Positions 35,621 to 44,833 of a stretch of 64,000 nucleotides of DNA are shown here, one piece after another; position 1 is the stretch's first letter; each line of letters starts with the position of its first letter. Below the pieces are notes generated by a model. That model did no database searches. It saw only the letters and a list, made by a program, of their open reading frames with translations, and had not been told where the DNA came from. This DNA comes from Streptomyces griseiscabiei (GTDB taxonomy: Bacteria > Actinomycetota > Actinomycetes > Streptomycetales > Streptomycetaceae), in the NCBI RefSeq assembly GCF_020010925.1, contig NZ_JAGJBZ010000003.1, positions 620,001-684,000 on the forward strand, written 5' to 3'. Both the position numbers and the translations under genes were made by a program.

Positions 35621-36745
35621 CTAGACGTACCTCTCCAGGATCGACGACTCCGCCAGGCGGGACAGGCCCTCGCGGACGCTGCGGGCTCGGGCCTCGCCCA
35701 CTCCGTCGACCGTCTGGAGGTCGTCGACGCTGGCGGCGAGGAGCTTCTGGAGGCCGCCGAAGTGTTCGACGAGGCGGTCGATGATGGCGCCGGGGAGACG
35801 GGGCACCTTGGCGAGGAGGCGGTAGCCGCGCGGGGAGACCGCGGAGTCCATGCCCTCCGGGGAGCCGGTGTAGCCGAGGGCGCGGGCGACCGTGGGGAGT
35901 TCGAGCAGCTCCGCGTGGGTGAGGGCGTCGAGTTCGCGGAGGGCCTCGTCGACCGTGCGGGAGCGCTTGGCCGTGGGCTCGGGGACGTAGTCCCTGACCA
36001 CCAGTTCACGCTCCGGTTCGACGCCCGCGATCAGCTCGTCGAGCTGCAGGGCCAGCAGACGGCCGTCCGTGCCCAGTTCGACCACGTACTCGGCGATCTC
36101 GGTGGCGATGCGGCGGACCATTTCCAGGCGCTGGGCGACCGCCGAGACGTCCCGGACCGTCACCAGGTCCTCGATCTCCAGCGCGGAGAGGGTGCCGGCC
36201 ACTTCGTCCAGCCGGAGCTTGTACCGCTCCAGGGTCGCCAGGGCCTGGTTCGCGCGGGACAGGATCGCCGCCGAGTCCTCCAGGACGCGCCGGTGCCCGT
36301 CGACGTACAGCGCGATCAGGCGCATCGACTGGGAGACGGAGACGACCGGGAAGCCGACCTGTTTGCTCACGCGGTCGGCCGTGCGGTGCCGGGTGCCCGT
36401 CTCCTCGGTGGGGATCGTGGGGTCGGGGACCAGCTGGACCCCCGCCCGGAGGATCTTGGAGAGGTCCGAGGACAGCACGATGCCGCCGTCGAGCTTGCAC
36501 AGCTCACGCAGGCGCGTGGCCGTGAACTCGACGTCCAGGACGAAACCGCCCGTGCACATCGGCTCCACCGTCTTGTCGAAGCCGAGCACGATGAGTCCGC
36601 CCGTGTTGCCGCGGAGAATCCGTTCAAGCCCGTCGCGCAGCGCCGTGCCTGGGGCCACGGCGCTCAGTGAGGCGCGCATCAGGCCATCGGCACCGGAGCT
36701 CCCACCGGACTTTCCGGGAGCTGCTGCCCGGTCGTTGGCTGCCAC
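35621..36745 (-). CDS. disA: Diadenylate cyclase DisA (c-di-AMP synthase)
   Basis: 374 aa, full length. The N-terminal DAC domain makes c-di-AMP from two ATP: LKDGG-type motif [11 protein letters not shown] (residues 84-94, Gly where many DisA have DGA) and GTRHRTADR with RHR at 119-121. A helical spine (about 150-320) and a C-terminal HhH DNA-binding domain ([22 protein letters not shown]) follow, ending [11 protein letters not shown] start with GGAGGAG 4-5 nt upstream. It is 81 bp downstream of radA, the usual partner. The stop codon TAG lies in the CTAG bordering MITE-like element B, so the insertion abuts the gene without changing the protein. Confidence 0.97.
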   Translation of the reverse strand: MAANDRAAAPGKSGGSSGADGLMRASLSAVAPGTALRDGLERILRGNTGGLIVLGFDKTVEPMCTGGFVLDVEFTATRLRELCKLDGGIVLSSDLSKILRAGVQLVPDPTIPTEETGTRHRTADRVSKQVGFPVVSVSQSMRLIALYVDGHRRVLEDSAAILSRANQALATLERYKLRLDEVAGTLSALEIEDLVTVRDVSAVAQRLEMVRRIATEIAEYVVELGTDGRLLALQLDELIAGVEPERELVVRDYVPEPTAKRSRTVDEALRELDALTHAELLELPTVARALGYTGSPEGMDSAVSPRGYRLLAKVPRLPGAIIDRLVEHFGGLQKLLAASVDDLQTVDGVGEARARSVREGLSRLAESSILERYV

Positions 36746-36826
36746 TGCACTCCTCCGGTCGCAGGTTCTGGGACGCTCCCGTTTCGCACATGTGGTTCGT
36801 ACGGACGGGCGAGACCTGGGCAAAGT

Positions 36827-38236
36827 CTACCGGCGGTCCTCCTCGTCCCGTGGGGCCTCTCGCCGACGCGATCGGGGCAGTACCCGGAGCGCGTCTCCCA
36901 TGTCGGCCACTTCCAGGACCTTCATGCCGGGCGGAACCTTGCCGGGATCGGTCGGAACGAGGGCGTGCGTGAAGCCGAGACGGTGTGCTTCGGCCAGCCG
37001 GCGCTGGACCCCGGTGACCCGTCTGACCTCGCCCGCGAGGCCCACCTCGCCGATCGCCACGAGGTTCTTGGGCAGGGGGGTGTCGCTGGCCGCGGAGGCC
37101 AGGGCGAGGGCGATCGCGAGGTCCGCGGCGGGCTCCGAGAGCTTCACCCCGCCGACCGTCGCCGAGTAGATGTCCCGCTTGCCGAGGGCGCTGATCCGGC
37201 CGCGCTGCTCCAGGACGGCGAGCATCATCGAGACCCGGGACGTCTCCAGGCCGGAGGTGGTCCGGCGGGGGGAGGGCAGCTGCGAGTCGACTGTGAGCGA
37301 CTGCACTTCCGCGACCAGCGGGCGGCGGCCCTCCAGGGTCACGGTGAGACAGGTGCCGGGGACGGGTTCGTCGCGGCGGGTGAGGAAGAGACCGCTGGGG
37401 TCGGTGAGGCCGGTGATGCCCTCGTCGTGCAGTTCGAAGCAGCCGACCTCGTCCGTGGCGCCGTAGCGGTTCTTGACGCCGCGGACCAGACGGAGGCGGG
37501 CGTGCCGGTCGCCCTCGAAGTGCAGGACCACGTCGACGAGGTGCTCCAGGAGGCGGGGCCCCGCGATCGCGCCGTCCTTGGTGACATGGCCCACCAGGAG
37601 GGTCGACATGCCCCGCTCCTTCGACGCGCGGATCAGCGCGCCGGCGACCTCGCGGACCTGGGCCATGCCGCCGGGGGCGCCGTCGATCTCCGGGGAGGCG
37701 ACGGTCTGGACCGAGTCGAGGATCAGCAGGCCCGGCTTGACCGCGTCCAGGTGGCCGAGGACGGCGGCGAGGTCGGTCTCGGCGGCCAGATAGAGGTGGT
37801 CGTGAAGGGCGCCGATGCGGTCGGCGCGCAGCCGGACCTGGCTGGCGGACTCCTCGCCCGTGACGTACAGGGTCGGATGCTCCGCGCTCGCGGACTTGGC
37901 GGCGGCGTCGAGGAGGAGGGTGGACTTGCCGACGCCGGGCTCGCCCGCGAGGAGGACGACGGCGCCGGGGACCAGACCGCCGCCGAGGACCCGGTCCAAC
38001 TCGGGGACGCCGGTGGAGCGGGCGGTGGCCTGACGGCCGTCGACCTGGCCGATGGGGACGGCGGAGGTGGTGACGCGGCCGGGCGCCGTCGTGCGGACGG
38101 CCGGTGTGCCGTACTCCTCGACCGTGCCCCACGCCTGGCACTCGGGGCAGCGGCCGAGCCACTTGGCCGTCTGCCAGCCGCACTCGGTGCAGCGGTAGGA
38201 CGGCCGGTCCTTCGCGGTCTTCGTACGGGCAGCCAT
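36827..38236 (-). CDS. radA: DNA repair protein RadA (Sms)
   Basis: 469 aa. RecA-like branch-migration helicase: N-terminal zinc finger (YRCTECGWQTAKWLGRCPEC, residues 15-34), Walker A LAGEPGVGKSTLLL, Walker B-like GLLILDSVQTV, the RadA-specific KNRYG motif (VKNRYGATDEVG) and a C-terminal Lon-protease-like domain with PLPKNLVAIGEVGLAGEVRRV. It processes recombination intermediates; RadA is known to bind and modulate DisA in other bacteria, consistent with the disA gene 81 bp downstream on the same strand. ATG start is unambiguous. Confidence 0.97.
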   Translation of the reverse strand: MAARTKTAKDRPSYRCTECGWQTAKWLGRCPECQAWGTVEEYGTPAVRTTAPGRVTTSAVPIGQVDGRQATARSTGVPELDRVLGGGLVPGAVVLLAGEPGVGKSTLLLDAAAKSASAEHPTLYVTGEESASQVRLRADRIGALHDHLYLAAETDLAAVLGHLDAVKPGLLILDSVQTVASPEIDGAPGGMAQVREVAGALIRASKERGMSTLLVGHVTKDGAIAGPRLLEHLVDVVLHFEGDRHARLRLVRGVKNRYGATDEVGCFELHDEGITGLTDPSGLFLTRRDEPVPGTCLTVTLEGRRPLVAEVQSLTVDSQLPSPRRTTSGLETSRVSMMLAVLEQRGRISALGKRDIYSATVGGVKLSEPAADLAIALALASAASDTPLPKNLVAIGEVGLAGEVRRVTGVQRRLAEAHRLGFTHALVPTDPGKVPPGMKVLEVADMGDALRVLPRSRRREAPRDEEDRR

Positions 38237-38304
38237 GCACGAACCGTAACCGAGGCCACCGACAGCGACTTGGGGTTGGGTCGGGTGCGTTGTCGGCCGC
38301 GGCT

Positions 38305-38350
38305 CCGGTGGGGCTTCTCGCGCAGTTCCCCGCGCCCCTGGCGGGGCGCG
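38305..38350. repeat. Partial copy of the dispersed palindrome
   Basis: CCGGTGGGGCTTCTCGCGCA, GTTCCCCGCGCCCCTG and a short GCGGGGCGCG remain; the second full arm is absent. It lies between the divergent-ended radA start and the hydrolase stop. Confidence 0.7.
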
Positions 38351-38381
38351 GGCGTCGGGCGGTCTCCCTCGACTCGCTCCG

Positions 38382-39767
38382 CTACTTCCGGCGGCCGATC
38401 GTCAGATCCGCCGGGCGGTACGGGATGTAGGCCGCGCCGTCGAGGCCGAGGGCGACGGCGGCGGACTGGAGGGCGGCCGGAGTCGCCGAGGCGCCCCAGC
38501 GGCCCGTGTCGAGGCGGGACTCCACGGCGTGGAGGGCGGCGACCGTCTCGGCGGTGGTGAAGGCGCAGTGGCCCTGGCGCTCGACGTAGGCCTGGCGGAG
38601 CAGCGCGGCGTCGCCGGAGGCGCGGACGCGGTCGGCGAAGCGGTTCTCCTGCTCGACGGGGACGAGGTCGTCGGCGGTGGTGTGGATGTCGAGGAGCGGG
38701 ACGGCGAGGCTCTGGCCGGCGGAGGAGGTGCGCTCACCGGCGGCGACGGCGGCCGGGTCGGCCTCGATCGCCGCGTGGGCGGTCAGGTTCCGCAGGTCGG
38801 CCCGGAGGTCGAGGCCCGCCTCCCGGTACAGGGCCTTGACCAGGGGCGCGTGCTGGGACGTGGCCAGCAGTCGGGCGTAGTCGATGCCCTTGTTGCCGGA
38901 GTTGTTGCCGCCCAGGGCCTTCTCGACGTGGTAGCGGGCGGGCTCCACACGGTTCAGCATGCCCTGGACCAGCCAGGACGCCTGCTGGGCCTGCTGCTCC
39001 GCCCGGTCGTCCGCGGTGGGGCGCTCCTTGCCGACGGCCCAGGTGGGCAGGTTGAGGTAGGCGGCGGCGAGGGCGACGCGGGCGCGGCCCTCGGGGGTCT
39101 TCTGCGCGGCGATCACGGCGTCGGTGAGTTGCCGGCCGGTGAGGGCGCCCTCGGCCTCGGAGGCGAAGTCCACCAGTTTCACCGGGGTGTCGGGCAGCAG
39201 CAGCCGGGCGATCGTGTACTCGGCGTCCAGCTGGTAGGAGTGCAGGTCGTTGGCGCCGGCGACGAGGCCGCACAGTCCCAGGGCGCCGTCGATCCCGCCG
39301 GCCCCGGACCCGGCGAGCCGCGCGTTGACCAGCCCGCCCATGGACTGGCCGACGGCGAGGGTGCGGGTGGGTTCGCCGATCCTCTCGGTGACGGCCGCGA
39401 TGGTGGCGGCCTGGTCGCGTTCCGCGCTCTCCAGGGCCCAGAGGGTCTCGCTCACGTCGTAGGAGGAGCCGGTGAGCGCGTAGCCCTCTTCGAGGAGGCG
39501 CAGGCGTACGCCCTCGCGGGGCGCGTTCTGGGGCGTCGTGACGCCGAATCCGTGGCTGAAGACGACGAGGGTGCCGTTCCAGTTCGCCGGGACGTCGGCG
39601 ATCCAGGTGGCGCCGTCGGGGAGGGTGCCGTCGAGGCGCTCGACGGTGGGCTCGGCCGCCAGTGGGGTGGCGGTCGAGACCGAGGCGCCGGTCAGGGAGA
39701 GGACCACGGCTGTCGCCAGGGCGGCGAGGGCGCGGGTGGCGGACGGGCGGCGGGTGCGTGCGGTCAT
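38382..39767 (-). CDS. Secreted alpha/beta hydrolase
   Basis: 461 aa. Signal peptide (ATRALAALATAVVLSLTGASVSTATPLA, cleavage near residue 33). Alpha/beta-hydrolase core: oxyanion strand GTLVVFSHGFG, nucleophile elbow LAVGQSMGGLV, acid residue in LLDIHTTADDLVP and catalytic His in RQGHCAFTT. Substrate unknown; an esterase/lipase or peptidase role is possible. The ATG has GGAG 9 nt upstream and a well-formed sigma-70-type promoter (TTGACC-N17-TACATT) about 50 bp upstream. Exported to the wall or medium. Confidence 0.87.
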   Translation of the reverse strand: MTARTRRPSATRALAALATAVVLSLTGASVSTATPLAAEPTVERLDGTLPDGATWIADVPANWNGTLVVFSHGFGVTTPQNAPREGVRLRLLEEGYALTGSSYDVSETLWALESAERDQAATIAAVTERIGEPTRTLAVGQSMGGLVNARLAGSGAGGIDGALGLCGLVAGANDLHSYQLDAEYTIARLLLPDTPVKLVDFASEAEGALTGRQLTDAVIAAQKTPEGRARVALAAAYLNLPTWAVGKERPTADDRAEQQAQQASWLVQGMLNRVEPARYHVEKALGGNNSGNKGIDYARLLATSQHAPLVKALYREAGLDLRADLRNLTAHAAIEADPAAVAAGERTSSAGQSLAVPLLDIHTTADDLVPVEQENRFADRVRASGDAALLRQAYVERQGHCAFTTAETVAALHAVESRLDTGRWGASATPAALQSAAVALGLDGAAYIPYRPADLTIGRRK

Positions 39768-39816
39768 CGGTGGGGGCTCCTGACTCGGCGTACCTGGAGG
39801 TAACTTGGCCCCTGGG

Positions 39817-39845
39817 AATGTAGGCTGATCTGTTGCCGTGGTCAA
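39817..39845 (-). promoter_or_regulatory. Sigma-70-type promoter of the hydrolase
   Basis: On the minus strand TTGACC (39845-39840), a 17-bp spacer and TACATT (39822-39817) give near-consensus spacing and sequence; predicted start about 39810. GTGCAC just upstream is a short palindrome. Confidence 0.75.
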
Positions 39846-39969
39846 TAAAGTGCACAACATTGGCCGAGGTGGCGGCGGAGCGCGGGGTTCCTGTCCCCTT
39901 ATGAGGGATCGTTTCACCCGTACGGAGTAAATGTGCTGAAGGGGCGAGAAGGCGCTGCTTCCGGGCGCC

Positions 39970-39975
39970 TACCGT
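39970..39975 (+). promoter_or_regulatory. -10 element TACCGT, leaderless start
   Basis: TACCGT ends 6 nt before the tandem ATG-ATG of the sigma-like/BACON protein. Confidence 0.5.
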
Positions 39976-39981
39976 CCATGA

Positions 39982-41805
39982 ATGATGAGCATCAGTCCGG
40001 AGACCTCGACCCGCACCACCGGCGCACACCGGGCGCACCGCGAGGCGCGTGAGGCGCGCGATCGGGCGGCGGCGCGCGCGGTGGCACAGCGCCCGCCGGC
40101 TCGCTACGAGCCGTACCTGGACGGTCTGTTCACCTACTGCATGTCCGTGCTGTGCGACCACGACTCGGCGGTCGCCGCCCTCGCGGACGTGCTCGCGCTC
40201 GCCGAGCGCCGCCGGGGGCCGGACGAAGCCGGCGACCGCCGGGCCTGGCTGTACGCGCTCGCCCGGTGGGCCTGTCTGCGCAAGCTCGCCGAGGTGCGCC
40301 AGAAGCGTCCGGGCGCGCACGCCTCCGGTGCCGCGGGCCTCTCGGGCACCGCCGGTCTCCCGGGTGCCTCCACTGTCTCCAAGGCCCCCGGTGTCTCCGG
40401 CGGCTCCGGTGTCCCGGGTGCGCCCGGCGGCGGGGGAGGCGCCGACAAGGGGCGTGCCGTGAAGACCGCGGGGCGCTCCCCGGCCCTCTCCGAGGACGAG
40501 GAGCGGCGGCGCAGGCACGAACTGGCGCTGCTGGCCTGGCCGGAGGCCGCCGGCACCACGCCCGAGCAGCGCGAGGCGCTGGAGCTGGCCGTCCGGCACC
40601 AGCTCACCGCCCACGAGGTCGCCGATGTGCTCGGCATGGACCAGGCCGCCGCGCGGGAGCTGCTCGCCTCCGCCGCCTGCGAGGTGGAGCGCACCCGGGC
40701 GGCCCTCGCCGTCGTCGAGAGCGGCGCCTGCCCGAGCGTCTCCCGCCTCACCGGTGATCATCAGCTCGTCCTGAGCGCCGCCCTGCGCCGCGAACTGGTC
40801 CGGCACGTGGACGACTGCCCCGTCTGCCGCCGCGCCGCCGAGCGGGCCGTCCCCGGCCGCTGGCCCGGCACCACCGTCACGCCCTCCGCGCTGCCCGTGC
40901 TCGAAGCCCCGCGCGCGGTCCTGGGCCCGGCGATGGCCCACCTCACGCGCGCGCGGGGCGGCGCCCCGCGCTTCGACCGGCGCGGCTTCCCCATGGACCC
41001 GAGGGACCGCGCGGCGCGCCGGGACCGGCTGCGCGCGCGTGCCGTCACCACGACCGTCGTCGCCACCGTCGTCGCCGCGCCCGTCTTCGCCCTCTGGGCC
41101 GCCTACCGGGGCGCCCCCCTCATCGGCGAGGGCGGCGACGGCCGTTCGGTGAGCGCGGGAGAGGAGCAGGGCGACGGCGACGGGACGGTCGGCGAGGGCA
41201 GCGGCGGCGACGCGTACGAGAACGCCGGGAACGCCCGGACCGAGCGCGGCGCCCGCCACGGCAGGGGCGGACACGCGGCGGACGACGTGTCCGTGGAGGT
41301 CACCCAGGGGAAGGGGCGGGGCGCGCTCGCCGTCACCGCCGCGAACGACGGCGACACCACGCTCATCACCCTGAAGGTGACCGGCGACTCACCCGTGAGC
41401 TGGTCCGCCCGCACCGGCGCCGACTGGCTCTACCTCAGCCGCTCCTCGGGCACCCTGCGCCCCGGCGAGTCGGTGACGATCAAGGTGTACGTCGACCAGC
41501 TGAGCGAACCCTCCGGGTACTGGACGGCGCAGGTGTCGCTGGCCCCGTCGGGTGCCGTGGTGACGATCGAGGGCACCGGCCCGCTGCCGGAGCCGCCGAC
41601 CGACTCCGGGCCCACCCCTCCGGCCCCCGACCCGGACCCGCCGAGGCCGACCGCCCCGCCCCCGGACCCCGGCCCGGACCCCACGCCCACGACACCGCCC
41701 CAGCCCGACCCGACCCCGACGCCCACCGCCCCGGCCCCCACGGACCCACCGGGCCCGACGCCCCCGCCGAGCGACGGGGGCGGGGACCCTCCGCCGGCCT
41801 CGTAG
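39982..41805 (+). CDS. Sigma-like / zinc-finger / transmembrane / BACON fusion protein
   Basis: 607 aa with an unusual architecture. Residues 39-105 resemble an ECF region 2 (YEPYLDGLFTYCMSVL, then DRRAWLYALARWACLRKLAEVRQKR). After a Gly/Ser/Ala linker, residues 185-250 resemble region 4 (TTPEQREALELAVRHQLTAHEVADVLGMDQAAARELL). A zinc-finger anti-sigma-like motif H-x3-C-x2-C (HVDDCPVC, H275, C279, C282) follows, then one helix at about 354-375 and an outer part with a BACON-type beta domain at about 460-507 (SWSARTGADWLYLSRSSGTL). The last 80 residues are Pro/Asp/Thr-rich. The sigma regions lack the usual acidic DAEDLVQ helix, so true sigma activity is doubtful. Alternatively it is a membrane sensor derived from a sigma/anti-sigma fusion. 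Confidence 0.82.
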   Translation: MMSISPETSTRTTGAHRAHREAREARDRAAARAVAQRPPARYEPYLDGLFTYCMSVLCDHDSAVAALADVLALAERRRGPDEAGDRRAWLYALARWACLRKLAEVRQKRPGAHASGAAGLSGTAGLPGASTVSKAPGVSGGSGVPGAPGGGGGADKGRAVKTAGRSPALSEDEERRRRHELALLAWPEAAGTTPEQREALELAVRHQLTAHEVADVLGMDQAAARELLASAACEVERTRAALAVVESGACPSVSRLTGDHQLVLSAALRRELVRHVDDCPVCRRAAERAVPGRWPGTTVTPSALPVLEAPRAVLGPAMAHLTRARGGAPRFDRRGFPMDPRDRAARRDRLRARAVTTTVVATVVAAPVFALWAAYRGAPLIGEGGDGRSVSAGEEQGDGDGTVGEGSGGDAYENAGNARTERGARHGRGGHAADDVSVEVTQGKGRGALAVTAANDGDTTLITLKVTGDSPVSWSARTGADWLYLSRSSGTLRPGESVTIKVYVDQLSEPSGYWTAQVSLAPSGAVVTIEGTGPLPEPPTDSGPTPPAPDPDPPRPTAPPPDPGPDPTPTTPPQPDPTPTPTAPAPTDPPGPTPPPSDGGGDPPPAS

Positions 41806-41859
41806 GCGCGGCGGGGGAGAGGGGGGAGGAACTCGCCTTTCGGCGGGCGTACCGCTCGC

Positions 41860-42753
41860 CTACGGGTTCGCCGCGTCCACCGGATCGGCAGGATGCGGAG
41901 CCACCAGGGGCAACCGCGACGCCAGGCGCTGCTCGCACAGTTCGACCAGGCGGTCGTACCCCGCCTTGCCCATCAGTTCCGTCAGCTCCGGACGGTACGA
42001 GACGTACACCGGGTCGCCCGCGCCGTGCGCCGACGTCGCCGAGGTGCACCACCAGTGCAGATCGTGGCCGCCCGGACCCCAGCCGCGCCGGTCGTACTCG
42101 CCGATCGACACCTGGAGCACCCGTGTGTCGTCGGGCCGGTCGATCCAGTCGTACGTACGGCGGATCGGCAGCTGCCAGCAGACGTCCGGCTTGGTCTCCA
42201 GCGGCTCGCGGCCCTCCTTGAGCGCCAGGATGTGCAGCGAGCAGCCCGCGCCCCCCGCGAAACCGGGCCGGTTCTGGAAGATGCACGACCCCTTGTACGG
42301 CCGGGTCTGGCGGTCGCCGTCCTCGTCCTCGGAGACCCAGCCGGTCTCCGTGCCCACGTCGTGGAACTGCCAGATCTCGGGCGTGAGCCTCGCCACATGC
42401 CCGGCGACGCGCTTCTCGTCGTCCTCGTCGGAGAAGTGGGCGCCCAGACTGCAGCACCCGTCGGCCGCGCGGCCCGGCTGGATGCCCTGGCAGCCGCTGC
42501 CGAAGACGCAGTTCCAGCGCGAGGTCAGCCATGTCAGATCGCAGCGGAAGATCTGCTCGTCGTCCGCCGGATCAGGGAACTCCACCCACGCGCGGGCGAA
42601 GTCGAGCCCCTTCTCGTCCGGCACCGCGGACTTCGCCGCGTCCTTCGTCCTCGACCTGGAGGGCTTGGACGCCGCCTTCGCCCGCGAGGAGCCGTCGGCC
42701 GCGGCCGATCCCGCTGCCGACTTGTCGGCCTTTGCCTTTTTCGTCTTTGGCAC
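41860..42753 (-). CDS. Conserved Cys-rich protein, possible metal/Fe-S binder
   Basis: 297 aa, function unknown. A Lys/Ala/Ser-rich N-terminus (residues 1-48, [15 protein letters not shown]) resembles histone-like tails. The core has many conserved-looking cysteines: [40 protein letters not shown] and [10 protein letters not shown]. This pattern suggests metal or Fe-S ligation. No signal peptide or membrane helix. GTG start 6 nt after TACCCT (42760-42765, minus strand). It is divergent from ppx across only 71 bp, so the two share a promoter region. Confidence 0.82.
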   Translation of the reverse strand: MPKTKKAKADKSAAGSAAADGSSRAKAASKPSRSRTKDAAKSAVPDEKGLDFARAWVEFPDPADDEQIFRCDLTWLTSRWNCVFGSGCQGIQPGRAADGCCSLGAHFSDEDDEKRVAGHVARLTPEIWQFHDVGTETGWVSEDEDGDRQTRPYKGSCIFQNRPGFAGGAGCSLHILALKEGREPLETKPDVCWQLPIRRTYDWIDRPDDTRVLQVSIGEYDRRGWGPGGHDLHWWCTSATSAHGAGDPVYVSYRPELTELMGKAGYDRLVELCEQRLASRLPLVAPHPADPVDAANP

Positions 42754-42759
42754 CAGACC

Positions 42760-42765
42760 AGGGTA
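42760..42765 (-). promoter_or_regulatory. -10 element TACCCT, leaderless start
   Basis: TACCCT on the minus strand ends 6 nt before the GTG of the Cys-rich protein. Confidence 0.5.
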
Positions 42766-42811
42766 CGGCGCCCGAGGCCACATCGAGGACGGTGCACGGC
42801 TCCGCTGGCAG

Positions 42812-42817
42812 TAGCGT
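42812..42817 (+). promoter_or_regulatory. -10 element TAGCGT, leaderless start
   Basis: TAGCGT ends 7 nt before the ATG of ppx. Its -35 zone must lie within the 71-bp divergent gap, back to back with the promoter of the Cys-rich gene. Confidence 0.5.
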
Positions 42818-42824
42818 TCCGCCC

Positions 42825-43760
42825 ATGAGACTCGGTGTCCTCGACGTGGGATCGAACACGGTGCATCTGCTGGTGGTGGACGCACATCCCGGCGCGCGCC
42901 CCCTGCCCGCGCACTCGCACAAGGTGGAGCTGCGCCTTGCCCAACTCCTCGACGGAGCCGGGGCCATCGGCCCCGAAGGGGTCGACAAACTCATAGGCGT
43001 CGTCCATGAGGCGCTCCAGGCCGCCGAGGACAAGGGCGTCGAGGAGCTGCTCCCCTTCGCCACCTCCGCGGTACGGGAGGCCAGCAACGCCGACGACGTC
43101 CTCACCCGCGTCAAGGACGAGACCGGCGTCGAACTGCAGGTCCTGACCGGCTCGGAGGAGGCCCGGCTGACCTTCCTCGCCGTCCGCCGCTGGTTCGGCT
43201 GGTCGGCGGGCAAGCTGCTCGTCCTCGACATCGGCGGCGGCTCCCTGGAGATCGCGTACGGCATAGACGAGGAGCCCGACGCCGCCGCCTCGCTGCCGCT
43301 GGGCGCCGGCCGTCTCACCGCGGGCTGGCTCCCGGGCGATCCGGCCACCCCCGACGACATCCGCGCCCTGCGCCGTCATGTCCGGGCCCAGATCGCCCGT
43401 ACGGTCGGCGAGTTCAGCCGCTTCGGCGCGCCCGACCATGTCGTCGCCACGTCCAAGACCTTCAAGCAGCTCGCCCGTATCGGCGGCGCCGCCCGCTCCA
43501 CCGAGGGTCTCTATGTGCAGCGCGACCTCAAGCGCGAGGCTCTGGAGTCCTGGGTCCCCAAGCTCGCCGGCATGACCACCGCCCAGCGCGCCGCCCTCCC
43601 CGGCGTCTCCGAGGGCCGCGCCAACCAGCTTCTCGCCGGTGCGTTGGTGGCCGAGGCGGCGATGGATCTCTTCCAGGTGGAGACCTTGGAGATCTGCCCG
43701 TGGGCGCTGCGGGAGGGTGTGATTCTGCGGCGGCTGGATCACATGGGCGGTACGGCGTAG
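42825..43760 (+). CDS. ppx: Ppx/GppA-family exopolyphosphatase
   Basis: 311 aa, short single-domain-pair member as in mycobacterial PPX1. ASKHA-fold motifs: [20 protein letters not shown] at the N-terminus, [16 protein letters not shown], the catalytic/phosphate region [19 protein letters not shown] and [15 protein letters not shown]. It hydrolyses short polyphosphate or pppGpp. No C-terminal HD-like domain, unlike the E. coli enzymes. The following TIM-barrel gene and, further on, proC are also near this gene in mycobacteria, which supports orthology. Confidence 0.94.
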   Translation: MRLGVLDVGSNTVHLLVVDAHPGARPLPAHSHKVELRLAQLLDGAGAIGPEGVDKLIGVVHEALQAAEDKGVEELLPFATSAVREASNADDVLTRVKDETGVELQVLTGSEEARLTFLAVRRWFGWSAGKLLVLDIGGGSLEIAYGIDEEPDAAASLPLGAGRLTAGWLPGDPATPDDIRALRRHVRAQIARTVGEFSRFGAPDHVVATSKTFKQLARIGGAARSTEGLYVQRDLKREALESWVPKLAGMTTAQRAALPGVSEGRANQLLAGALVAEAAMDLFQVETLEICPWALREGVILRRLDHMGGTA

Positions 43761-43782
43761 GTCTCGGCAGCTGGGGTGCGTG

Positions 43783-43935
43783 GTCGGGTGCGGGTGCGTG
43801 GGGCTTCTCGCGCAGTTCCCCGCGCCCCCAAAAGACACAGGCCCTGCGGGCCTGAAAAGCACCGGGCGCAGCCCGTGCTTTTCAGGGGCGCGGGGAACTG
43901 CGCGAGAAGCCCCACCGGGCCCGCACCCGACAACG
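43783..43935. repeat. Dispersed imperfect palindrome, copy 4
   Basis: GTGGGGCTTCTCGCGCAGTT and AACTGCGCGAGAAGCCCCAC are exact complements. Inside are GGCCCTGCGGGCC and CTGAAAAGCACCGGGCGCAG / CCCGTGCTTTTCAG hairpins. It shares the left flank GGTGCGTGGTCGGGTGCGGG with copies 1 and 3. It lies between ppx and the TIM-barrel gene. Confidence 0.88.
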
Positions 43936-43998
43936 CCCCCGCACCCCCACGGCGCCCACCCGCCCGGCCCCCCGCCCCACCCCACCCGGCCCACCCCG

Positions 43999-44004
43999 TA
44001 GGCT
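43999..44004 (+). promoter_or_regulatory. -10 element TAGGCT, leaderless start
   Basis: TAGGCT ends 7 nt before the GTG of the TIM-barrel gene, after the dispersed palindrome. Confidence 0.5.
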
Positions 44005-44011
44005 GTCCCGC

Positions 44012-44833
44012 GTGGCAGAACCCGTACGGATCCCGGATGCGAAGGTCGCCCTGTCCACGGCCTCCGTGTACCCGGAGTCGACGGCCACGGCCTTCGAGAT
44101 CGCCGCGCGCCTCGGGTACGACGGTGTGGAGGTCATGGTCTGGACCGACCCGGTCAGCCAGGACCTGGAGGCCCTGCGCCGCCTCTCCGACTACCACCAG
44201 ATCCCCATCCTCGCCGTACACGCCCCCTGTCTGCTGATCACCCAGCGGGTGTGGTCCACCGACCCGTGGGTCAAGCTCCAGCGCGCCCAGGCCGCCGCGG
44301 AGAAGCTCGGCGCGAGCACGGTCGTCGTCCACCCCCCGTTCCGCTGGCAGCGCCAGTACGCGCGTGACTTCGTCACCGGGATCTGGCGGATGGCGAACGA
44401 GACGGACGTCCGGTTCGCCGTCGAGAACATGTACCCCTGGCGCTACCGCGACCGCGAGATGCTCGCCTACGCCCCCGACTGGGACGTGACGAAGGACGAC
44501 TACCGGCACTTCACGATCGACCTCAGCCACTCCGCGACCTCCCGCACCGACGCCCTGGACATGGTCGACCGCATGGGCGACCGGCTCGGCCATGTGCACA
44601 TGGCGGACGGCAAGGGGTCGGCCAAGGACGAGCACCTCGTCCCGGGCCGCGGCAGCCAGCCCTGCGCCGAACTGCTGGAGCGTCTCGCCCGGACCGGTTT
44701 CGACGGCCATGTCGTGATCGAGGTCAACACCCGCCGCGCCATGTCCGCCGCCGAGCGCGAGGCCGACCTGGCGGAGGCCCTCGCCTTCACCCGGCTGCAC
44801 CTCGCCTCCGCCGTGCGGGTGCCCCGGCCGTGA
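44012..44833 (+). CDS. Sugar phosphate isomerase/epimerase-like TIM-barrel protein
   Basis: 273 aa, xylose-isomerase-like (AP endonuclease 2) fold. Family blocks: [111 protein letters not shown] and [10 protein letters not shown]. The Glu/His/Asp residues in these blocks are the expected divalent-metal ligands. The substrate is unknown. Its TGA overlaps the GTG of the TetR-type gene (GTGA), so the two are co-translated. Conserved beside ppx in actinobacteria. Confidence 0.9.
   Translation: MAEPVRIPDAKVALSTASVYPESTATAFEIAARLGYDGVEVMVWTDPVSQDLEALRRLSDYHQIPILAVHAPCLLITQRVWSTDPWVKLQRAQAAAEKLGASTVVVHPPFRWQRQYARDFVTGIWRMANETDVRFAVENMYPWRYRDREMLAYAPDWDVTKDDYRHFTIDLSHSATSRTDALDMVDRMGDRLGHVHMADGKGSAKDEHLVPGRGSQPCAELLERLARTGFDGHVVIEVNTRRAMSAAEREADLAEALAFTRLHLASAVRVPRP

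Noticed and set aside
34193..35624. Composite transposon with A and B as its ends
   Set aside because: A and B each have their own complete terminal inverted repeats and CTAG flanks, and the IS has different termini, so independent elements fit better.
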